64,000 bases of DNA from assembly GCA_018389105.1 (NCBI GenBank), contig JACATO010000122.1:15001-79000 (forward strand), written 5' to 3'. This DNA comes from Nautilus pompilius. Taxonomy: Eukaryota > Mollusca > Cephalopoda > Nautilida > Nautilidae. This document shows, in pieces, positions 38,101 to 50,100 of the stretch (position 1 is its first letter; every line of letters starts with the position of its first letter). The notes beneath the pieces were generated by a model. That model made no database searches and was not told the origin of the DNA. It worked only from the letters and a program-made list of their open reading frames with translations. Both the position numbers and the translations under genes were made by a program.

Positions 38101-41100
38101 GACCGAGTATGTGGAATAACGAGAGCACCCAGAAGATTACCTTGAACTACAGTAAATAGAAATTATAAACTGCAGTTTCAGAATTAAGATAACTCATTAG
38201 CGCAGATAGATCAAGCAAGAAAAAACAGAGACAATTTAACTTAGTAATTCTCAAAATGACGTCAACAATGATTGATCTCTCACATGATAGAAACAACAAA
38301 GGTTTGCAGACTTGAGATGCTCTTTTATCAGTATCTAGTGGCAATTGATTCATTTCTAAAGTTCTTGACTATAACCATTCTTCTTCTGAGCACTAGAAAC
38401 TCCTATCTGTAGAAGATAACTTAAATAATGAGCTTTGCACTTAAACTCATTCTCATCTTCAAGTATGAGTAACATTTGTGTAGTTTCAATCACTGTGCCA
38501 CAAATCAAAGATCTGCCACAACAGTGTAATTAAATATCAACTTTAATGTCACAACTAATAAAGTATCATAAAAACACAAGCATCATCTTTAAATTAATTA
38601 ATTTAAAATGTCAGCAAATCTCAAAAGGTTAAAAAAAAAGGAAAAGGAAAAGCATAACATACCACCACAGTCAGGCTCATCATCAATACCAGTCTGGGGA
38701 TAACAGCAAACGTTGGCTGGGATCCATCAACAGAAAAGGGCTGGGCTGTGTCTTTTTTATGGCCCAAAGAATCCTGTACAAAATAGGTTCATACTTTTGT
38801 TGAGAGAGGAATAAGGCAACCTTGGCTATTTTAATAAACAGAGTCAGGGAAAAAATGACAATTTCATAAAGAAAAAATTAAAGCACAATGGAATACATTC
38901 TTTTATTAATACGTACCTCAACAACAACCCGAATTGTATGTTGTCCAGTAGAAAAATTTGTTGGTTTCCAAGGAAACACATATAAAGGACCTTTAATATG
39001 AATAGCTTCTCCAACAAAAATACCATCTAATGACACCTGCACATACTTAACAATCCCAGGTGTAAATAACAGCAATCTAAAGAGAAAATAAATGCAAGTA
39101 AATTTTAAAATTATTATTTTTATAGTAACTTATTATTAAATTTAAAATGGTTTTATTTAAAAAAAAACAACAAACTTTTGCTGCCTAACTGCTTTAATTA
39201 AAGAAAAAAACAAAAAATACTACACCAGTAATAAGCATACAAACAAAAATAAAGTTTTGACAAGTTATTACTCAAAACATTCAAAAGTATTGTATATGTA
39301 AGCACAACAAAGCAAAAAAACACATGGCATTTATATTGTATCAATTACAGATGACAATATCATAATACCACGATGTTAACTTTAAAAAGAAAGTTGGATT
39401 TATAGCTTATTTTCTCTTATAACATTTGGCTGAATAATGCTAGTTCTTGTCAGTATTATCAACACTAATATACTACTGGTTTTTGCATGGTATCTTGACA
39501 GGCTGTTTCACATACCTGATGTGTGTAGATATTGCAATTCTTGAAGTAGGTTCAACACCTGGTGTAAGAAACAATGCATGTTTAGGATTTGTTATCAGTA
39601 TTACTGGCCACTCTCCAAATGCCATATCTGTGAAGCTCAGCATGTCATGGTCAACAGCTAGTATACGATATCTGTAAATGTAATGAACAATTTATACATT
39701 TTACTAGTAAAAAAAACCAATGGTTAATAAAATAGAATAAAAACTAATGTTCCTGTCTAATTGAAAACTCTCCATCTGCTAGAATAGAATGTGAGAATAC
39801 TCCTTTAGAAAAAGTTTTGAACAATATTTTTGTATTTCCTTTATGCAATACACTTTCTTTGTTCTTCTAAAAGTCAGTAATCACTGATTAGTAGGTGTTT
39901 TATAGAAGTGATAATAGCTGCATAGTGCTGGTGTCTAGCAATAGTTATTGTACAGAAGTAATAAAACTATGCATATAATAGTAACATTGATATTTGTAGT
40001 TATGTAATAGTAGTAGCCTATATTAGTTCACCTGCTACTCTGATGCATAATATAATCAAAATGGTGTAGGCAATATAAATATAAAAGCATGGATACCATT
40101 TGTTCAGAACTTTAGCATTTAAAATACAATGAACAATTATTCAATCTAACAAGTTCACATTTTAAATGCTTAAGAGGAAAGATAATGGATGTTTTCAAAG
40201 CAATTAGCAATTTTCAGCATGTGGACAGGAGAAAGTTTTTTTTTTTTAGCTATTTACAGTTACTAAACGGTGTCATAATTACAAACTAGCTAAGATTCAG
40301 GCACGATAAAATATCAGAAAATATTTTTTTAGCAATAAAATTATTCATAGATAACCAGCAGTTGTAGTTCGGTGAATTATTAGTCAACTAAGGATTTCTA
40401 TTCTTGGTTGTTTCTCTGCTCTGGGAACCTCTGACTAAGCCATGGTGACTTCCTACCTTGTGTATAATCACTGAACATTCAGAGGCTGTAATCATTAACT
40501 TCAAGGGAAAAAAAAAAAGAAAGAATAAACAAATAAAATTAATTTTTTGTTAAAGAAATTCTCTTCTAGCTTTTAGATTAGAATGAAAGTGAATAAATCA
40601 AAAGCATGCTAGAGAAATGCTGCTATTGCTTGATCGAAACTAGAAACAGAAAACAACAACATTACTCACATCCTGTTGTCTTTCCAGTCTCCTAGCTCCA
40701 GCTCTAACATCCCGGTCTTGTGGCGCGTGTACATGTTAGTTACAAACCCACCAAGCGTGTGAAGATGGCCGCACAGATATGCAATGCTTCCACTTTAAAA
40801 AAAAAAAAAAAACAGGCAATTTTTAAAAAACTGTTCAGGGTTAAAAACACAAACAAATCAGAAGTAGACACATAAATGCTGAATACACACCCAAAGAGAG
40901 TCATTATATCTAGCGAGTCATGGACGATGGTGGATAGTGGGTAGTGACCAAACCAAAACGTCAAGTTGCTGTTCCTGGTTTTCCAAGCATATCCTGCCAA
41001 TGTTTCTAAATCTTTCTAAAATTTAAGCAAATGTTTTTGAGGGAAAAAAAAAAAAAATAAGAGAGAAAAAAAACTTGCTTTTTATCATAATATCAGCTTG

Positions 41101-44100
41101 AAAAAACTTAAATTTTGAAAATGTAGATTAATTGATTATTCTTATTAGTAAATCTAGTAGTGATAGTATATATTATATTATTACTATTGCTGGTATACTA
41201 AATTACATGATGAAAGCAAATGCTAAAAACTCTCATTAAACATATACCCTAGTTCAGACACCAGATTTTATACAAAGAAAAAAAGCTAACAAAGGTATGG
41301 CAAAAATAAATTTTACATTCTTACTTGTAATCTAACAAATAGGAGATAAAAAACAACAATGCAAGCAGTACAAAGTTCATTATACTAAATTATGGTTCAT
41401 TATCATAGCTTCAATTTTGGTTGGTAATGGTTTAAATTTAAAAATTTCTTTATACAGTACAACTATACATTAAACAACAATACCCACATTCCTAAATAAT
41501 TATGTTAATAGAGAGATGTCGATTTTAATAGAACTATACTAGTCATGTGCGCATCTCATTACTAATTGCCGAGCATTTATACATTTTCTCTATGCAGTTA
41601 TAACAGTAATAAGTGGTAAATAAAATTCTTAGAGACAATGGGTAGATGACTTGCTGTGAGAGAGGAGAAAAAAGAAAATCAAAACCAATCATATTTCTTT
41701 ATTCTAAATTTTAAGATGACCAAAGGCAAGCTGAACAGCATATCTATTTATGAAAGACATCCTGTATATAAGAAACCGGGATCACCTGTTTAAAAGTCAC
41801 AACTCGATTCAGTTCATGCAGTGCCTTATATAACTTTCAATACCTCAGATTCAGAAAATGTAGCAAATGAAAAAGCAAAATGGCTAATGAGATTTCATGA
41901 CTAATGGAAATTTGCATAAATATATATTATCAAAACTTGTGCTTTAAGGCATCTCACACTGAAACACAAATAAAACAAGTCTAATAACACTTATAAGCTA
42001 TTATTTAAAAAAAGGAAACTTAACCATAAAATAAATGTAGGAGACAAAATGAATTTTCCCTAAAGTATCTCTTTTATTAATACATATTTAATTAACTAGG
42101 AGGATAAAATCTGCTGTAAATAAGAGATTCGTAAAATGATAATTTTCAAATAAATTCACAAAAATTACTAAATATATTAAAACTTTTCATTGTAAGACAA
42201 AAAAAAAATAATTTCTGTACCATCTTGGGAACATCAGAACATAAGATATTCTAATGTTCACTTATGATACGTACATTATATACCATCTATTCTTTCTTTC
42301 TTTTTCATAAAATTTATTGTTTTAAATGTCAAATAAATCAATGATAATAAAAAAGTCATGGTAAAGCAGATTTATGAGAAAATGGTTTATCTATACAATA
42401 AGACAACTGAATGGACATAAAAACACAAAAATCTGTTCGATTTATACTGGCTGTTCATCCATCAAAAACAGTGGCTGAGGCTGACATTTCTATGCTTTTG
42501 TTATTTACAAATCATCCAGTAGGTTTTTTGTTATACATTTAAGTTGTAATGTAGCCTGATGCCTACACAGCAAACTTATGACTGAATCAATGGTTAGCAT
42601 CTTTCCCCTTCTTTTGTACTAAATTTCTCCTCTATGCTGAATTTAATGCTTGTTTAAACTTCTATCACTGACAGAAGTATTATTCACATTTGATGAACTA
42701 TAAATTCAATGACTCTAGGTTGCTTGTGTGAAAGCTTTAGCTCAAGTTCAATAATGTTATTATTATTAATAAAATTTTATTTATTAATTTTCTTTTAATA
42801 GTGATACAAATATATCTAATAACAGTTTGCTGTTTCCTTACTCAACAGTGCATATATTTTATCTGTTCTGCAGTCTACAAAGAGGTCAATAAACTACATA
42901 ACCATTCACACTAGTCAGTAATGCTAGCTCAAGCCACAAACCTATCTTGTTTTATTTTTAAATTTTATTTCCATGATTATACTATTGCACTCAAACTTTA
43001 TTTCATAATTAGTATATATAATACATTAACTGAAACAGCCCACTTTGCAATGTCTGAGATAAGGCCTCATAACATTTCACGTCTTGTTAATATTGTGTTT
43101 ACCAGATATTAACATAATGTTGTTTTAACTCAAGGTGGTAAGAACATTAGCTTATACTGTAGATTACCCATATTTGACTAGATTATGCAATTTGGTGACC
43201 AGCTCTGAATACAGATCCTTTTTGTGTGAACCAATTAATATATATAGGAGTTTTACATGTCATTCAAAAATATTAAATTTCAAATTTTCAATTTTTATCA
43301 GATGACAGGTTTTTCTTCTCCTTCACCAACCTCATCATCAATAAAATTGTATACTGAATGACTAAATACACACCTTGACATGAGCTAAGAGCCACCAGAT
43401 TTACCATAAACAGAATTACTGTATCCTGTTAAAAATTAGTTGCAACAAAGTAACAATATTTTGGAAAGAAAAAGATTAAACAATGGTATTTGCTTATTTT
43501 TCAGTATTATACACCACTAAAATGGCTAGTGAATAAAATATATTGTACAGGGCATGGTGTTAGGTGACAGCATTTTACAATGAAAAATAAACTTGATGAC
43601 CTGAAAACTCAATCGTTTAACGTAACCGCGTCTTCTGCGGTTAATTTCCTCGCACTACTATTGCATGCTGCTCGTGTGTGTGATGTTCTGTCACAACTCA
43701 AGCAAAAGCCTGAAAAAGTTCAGCATTAATCTGAACAGGATCCCTCTCTGTACACTAACATCCAACCTGATCTGAAACATGCCGTATCATGCTCAAACCC
43801 AGCTTCGCAGAAAGCCAGGAAGAGTACTTCGGAGATACCGGACCAGTGCAGCGAGGTCTGACACTGTCATTCAAGCATACTGGTATACGCCCCACACAAC
43901 ATAAGGGCAGGAATCAAGGCTTTACTTTTTGGACAATTAAAAGAAATCAAAGCAAATCTCCAACCGATGTAGAGGAACAGGGGAAAATGTCCATGTAAGG
44001 GGCAGCAATGCATTCATTAATTAGCTTTTCTCATTGCATTTTCTGGTGATGTATATAAATAAACCACAGCTGCCCAGGAAGGCCACACATGAGGTCTGTC

Positions 44101-47100
44101 CAAAGAGGAACCGAACTTTTAAAACAGTGCTCCAACAGAGCTCCTGACTGATTGTGACTCAGTTCTCTTTTTGTTCATCTGTCAGCAGATGTGGCACAAA
44201 TTTTACAGCTACACGATGCATGTTCAATTTTTCTTTTAAAATCATGTGGCATGAACTTTTACAGATGCCTACTTCTTCGGAAACTTCACAGACAGTCAGG
44301 CAATGATTTGCACAGATCACAGCACGCACTTTCTCAATGTGATCATTGTCCATTGTCATGGAAGGTCATCCAGATTTGGGATTGTCTTCGGTGGATGTTC
44401 CTCCTGATTTGAAACACTGGTACCACTGGTGACATTGTGTATGGCTCAAACAATCCTCCCCATAGGTCTGTTGCAACATTAGAAAAGTCTCCGTAAAAGT
44501 TTTTCCCAATTTGAAACAGAATTTCACACAAACACATTGCTCTTCAAAATCCTTCATTGTTCAACTTGCGGCAAATCGCCATGTGCACTAAACATATGCT
44601 CACTCTAGCACGTGTAGATCGATGACTAACTGATGTGTCGTGATGCAGCTATTATTAGACTGAAGGTCAAGGTCACCAATACACAGCACTGTAGTCATGA
44701 GCATGCTGCGTCAGCCGGTTGGCAAGCTGTTTTAAAAGTTTGGTTCCTTTTTTGACAGACCTTGTATATATAAACAAAGACCCCCTCCAAAAATTGTTGC
44801 TAGGGATAAACAAAAAAAGATCCCACTTGGTGTATTTAGGTGGACAAAGGTAATCATTCAGGGGGAAATGCCTAATAATATAAGGAAGGAACTGTGGGGG
44901 AACAGACGAGAAATGCCACCTGAACCTTTTCCAAGAATTTCAATTTCCAACAACAATAATGAATCAGAATTCAAATTAGTAATTGAGGTGGTTGGATTTC
45001 GGAAAACATGATATGAAGATTTTCGCAGGAAGAGTTGGGACTAATTTGTGCTTGTGTGTGTAGTATCTTTCACTTTCTATATAACAAATTGTTTGTGGTT
45101 GTCTGGTCTTCTTCAATGACTATTGTTCTAGCATCTGGAGCCCCCCTAATGTTGTCACTAGAATCAATCAGCAGGACTCTGCTGTGACACTGGTCATTTG
45201 TAGGTGATAATCTGTGTTTGTAAGCAGTGTAAACCCCCAAAGACTGTATAGTTTCATTTTCTAACTACTTTTTTTCTGTACACCAAATCTCTGTTATTGT
45301 CTGGCCAAGTCTGCACAACGGTGGAAGTTTCCTTGCTGGTTTTTGAAGAGTTTGGCATGGACACACCACTGTCAGTCCAAAATCCTCGTCATCACGCCAG
45401 GTTCTGGATCTTAGGAGCAGGGTTGCAGAGGTGGAACCTCGCTGGAGCAGATGTAAGACTGGTTTGGCGGCCAGTGTGTTAAAGTAGAACCTGGGGTTCT
45501 GGGTCCCTGAACAATGGCAAGCACACACTTCACTCATAAAATGAAGTCATTCTCAAACCCTTGATGACATTTCAAGAATGAAGCCAAGGAGGCTACCCTG
45601 GAAGCCTGCAGGCGAGTGGGATCAATTCCACAAGATGAATGACACAAAGCAGCAGCTGCACAACATCTCCATGTTTTTTGCATGGCCAAAAGTTGTGCCA
45701 GACCACTAGAAAAAGTTGGATATGGCAATTGGTGGTTTTGTCATCAAAGATGAGCAGCCAGCCAGCCTTGTCAGGAAATGCTCCTTTCAAAAATGATGGA
45801 GTGTGTTCTGGGGTACAACCAGGTCATCAAAGGGATCAGAAGGCATTGCACCATCGGGAAAGCTGATGTAGTCGCAGTAAGTTCTTACTCTGGTTCTCAA
45901 TGGATGCTGGACAGGCAGATGCAGAATTTCACGGGTTCGGTTGCCCGCACCGTGAAGCTGCTGATCAGTGTGCTTGCCTGCCAGCAATCTGACAAAACAC
46001 GTAACATGGCCAACTTTGGGTAGTGGTTCTGTAAGACATTTGAATTTGTGATTACCAACAGGATGGTATGGGTGAGCAAACATGTTTAAGACATTCCAAG
46101 ATGTAGTGGAAGAGGCATCAATATGAAGGATCAGAAGGATAAAGCTGAGATCATGGTTAATGAGAAATGAGGTTTTCTCCATTAGGTGATGGATCACTTC
46201 AACATGAATTACTGCACCTGCAACTTGATCCAGCATGCAATCAGTGGCTTCATCAAAGATGTTCATGCATCACGACTAGGAAAAGGTGATTGGCAAGGCA
46301 GCTTGTGTGTGTCCAACCATGACATGAAATCCTCGCCAAAGAGGTGATGTTGTAGTCAATAAACGATACTTGCTATAACAGCATGCACCACAAGATGATT
46401 TGCTGGATGGTCTGAATGCTTTGAAGGACTATAAGTTGAAGTATGCCACCAACATTCACATGTAAGAGATTTTTAACTTGCTCATGTTTTTCAATGACAA
46501 GATGCAGCAGAACTTGCAGACTGCCAAGCTCCTGTATGGCTTTTGTACTGTTGATGCCTCATAGGAGGACATTGCCAAAAACTTTTCAGACTGTGCAAAC
46601 ATGGAATTGCTGCATGAGAAGTTGCATTTAAGTACTACAAAGGTCACTACAAAGATGGATTCAAACCCAGTCGATATTAATGTTATAGAGAAGAACACCA
46701 TCTCATTGGCAAAAAGGCAGCACACAAACTTCTGGTCCAAACAGTTCTCCAAGATGCCTTTAATACTACTCATGACACCAAATAAAATGGCTCTGTACTG
46801 AGCTGACATGCAGAAGACTTTGATGCAATCTACTGGTGGGTGGCAAACCAATGAAAGTATCCAGTGATGTTCCACTTGACAGTGATCTACCCCTGCAGCC
46901 TGTTAACTATAGTAAGCATGAAGCACCTGTTCTCCCTTGCTGACTGCACCTGCTGTGCTCAGTGCTCTTAGCTGACCCCAGATAACCTCAACATAAACAT
47001 GCTCCTCAAGTCATGGAACCCTTAGATCAATTCCTGCAGTCATTTTAATATTTTATGTATTCAATAAATTTATCAGTAATCTTCACATTTGCATTGATTT

Positions 47101-50100
47101 TTTATTCTTATTATATGCTGTTTGAAAGCAGAAAAATAACATCACATGAGAAGTTAAAAATAGGGGAAAGTGTGCCCGGCTTCTCTGCTGAGAGCAAGAG
47201 CCAGAATATTTCGTGAAGTGTTGCTTTAGGTAACAGAGCACCAAAGACCCAGCAATTAGGTTGGATGAATAGACATCTCTGCACATCACGCAAGTACATA
47301 AAATCAGTAGAATTTCAAGTGCATGTTATCTCTTCATTGTGAAACAAACTAAAAGATCCAGAGTCAGATGGAGATTTCAAGAATCCCAAGTGATACAAAA
47401 AAGTGTAAACATGATTAAAACATTGATCTCTAAAAACCTGATTTATAAATAAGTGATTTGAATCTGATTTGAAAATTCAAATCATGTTTTTTTTTTACAT
47501 CCTTACATGTTGAATCCACCACCAGCTTGCCTCCTGTGTCACCAAACTCTCACTGATACCCTTCTCCATGTCCTCAACTTCCATTGGAAACATTACTGAG
47601 ACCCTTTAAGTCTAGCTTGCTTATGTTGATCTGACAATCTTGGGTAATCAAGGTTGCTCAGTATGATTGGAAAATGTTTTCATAGACAACCTATTGTTGG
47701 TTCTTCAGAGATTCCTCAGATAAGTGAAACTGACAAAAGGGATCGTGGCACAGTTCTTGAATAACTGCCCTGACATCTCTAGAAGTCATTTTACAAGAAT
47801 GTTCAAAATGTGCCCTATCAACAAAAGTGATGAGTGATGCAGGCCAAGTTGGCTCTCTCTCTCTCTCTCTCTGCAGGAAAGTCTACCATCTCTGAGACAG
47901 TGCGTAACATCTTCATGACAAACTTATACATGGTGGCAGTTTTAGACATGCATCACCAAAAGTCTATAGTTACTTTATACAAGCATAGATCATACCATAC
48001 CTTAGTTTTCCAAAGCTGACCCATGTTCAAGTGCAATAAAAATTACACCATACACACAAAGCCTGTGAACAATAGCAACTCAGTCAAAACTTAAATGAAA
48101 TTTTACTCAATCATGAAAATGCTTTACTTTTGCTTAATATGAAAGAAAATCTTGAGCTTAACTTATATTGAGGTATATACAGCACATAGGTGAATAGTTT
48201 TAAAAGACAAACAATGTACAAAATGCATACAAACCTTTCCTAACTGTCCAAAAAAATTGAAGGGTCTCCTAGGTCCTGGAGTGGGACAAGCATCCATGCC
48301 TATAAAGGAGTACGTCCCAAAGTTGGTACCAAAATTAAACACGTAATGGGAATGGTTCTGCCCTCTCCTGACTGAATAATGCCTGAAATTCATTTTCAGA
48401 ATACTGCTTTCATGTGTCATTATTAAGATTTTACCCACCCTTCGAACATCAATCCAGTCAGTCAACCAGAACAACCTGTTCATTGTATATGGTTCAAGAA
48501 ACAATCTACTACAGTAAAATCTTCTGATAAAACCTCCAGAAAATTCTTATGGCCTGGCTCCAAATTTTCCCTATATTAAAATTGATTAGCCTGAATCTGT
48601 ATACATTGGGGATCCAAGATAAAAAAAAAAAACTGTTATTTTGTATACAGTGATCCAAGTAGCTGACCTTTGACCACTCATACAGTTAATCAGACAAACC
48701 ATCTACATTGATAGGTGCACTCTTGAGCTTTATCTGATGATTAAACAAGATCCCTAATAAATAAAGATCACAATTTTTCTGTCATATCTCCTTAATAATT
48801 TTTTAAATAAAAAGTAAATCTGGTAAATGTAGCAATTTGCATTAAAATCACTGCATCATTAGTATCAGAAGTTTGACGGTGCATTTATTTTCATACATCT
48901 GCTGGAATAAACCAAATAATTTTCCTCCAGCTGCCACATGCACACACAACAATGGTGTATACTACCAGGTGCGTACCAGCCAGAATAATTGGACAAGGTC
49001 GTTTAGAATATGAGGAAAAAAAAGCGTCGTGTCACAACACAAAAATCTAGGGATGTTGAAATTTAGAGTACATTTCATCAAACTTATTTAGCACCAAAAC
49101 AAGCTGCCATTAGATGTTATCAACTCAACTCATAGATCTAAAATCTAACATAACAAAACATGCACAGATGCCACAATCCCCTGATCTTTTAAGATATCAC
49201 ATTGTGTTAAAACAAGAATTTCAAAATGCATACACATTTACAGTTATAAAAATTTAAGTACAATGTAGTTGACATCTATTTGCAGTAAAATCCACAATGG
49301 TAGTCCAGACACCACATAATCAGAACTCAAAATGGTGCCAGGCTGGTTGTTGCAGTTATTGCAAATTCCAATCATCAAATGACCATGTACATGCTACCGC
49401 CAGACAAATAAAATCATTGAAAGGCCCCTGGCACATGTTGTTGTTGTACAGATGTTCATAACAAATGGATGATGAGAGAAACAGCCAGCAGAACTGGATA
49501 ATCAGTGTCCTCAGATCCAACAAGGGTTGCTTGCAGGCAGGACTTGGGAGTCTAGAAAAACCATCAAACACACCTTCTACATTAGACAAAGAGAGACCAG
49601 CAGAATGGTTTTCTAATATTAATGCTATATTCATTTAGTCTTGGCAAAGTGCCATTATTGTTGGAAAAAGGTCCACTAATGCAAAGTAATACTGATAAAA
49701 GTTGGTTAAATTTGAACTACAAAGGCAGGACTCATGTAAGGCAGAGTTGGGAAGAATACTACATTACTGCCAATGTTGTTCAGCATGATCACTAGCAGAA
49801 ATGTAATGGTAAAAAGAAATCATTGTTCAAGGTTATATAGGAGGTACCAAACTCTATCGACAACTGGCACCAAGATTCACGTTTCAATTTTCTTCTTCAT
49901 TTCAGATTTTTAGAAATTAATAGAAATTCTCATCACAAAAAATGTAAGATTTTTAGCATCTTTAATTATAACAAGGATTATTATTATTTTTTTGACTTGT
50001 GAATGCTCCATGTATGCGACTTGCCCCAAATGCTATTCCTTGGAATGGTGCAATTACCTTATGTAATCCACAAATTGAGCAGTTCCTCGAGGTACACACA

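Noticed and set aside
43600-44030. A less AT-rich block left of the mariner element
   Set aside because: Looks repeat-like, but no transposase block, terminal repeat or duplicate was recognised.
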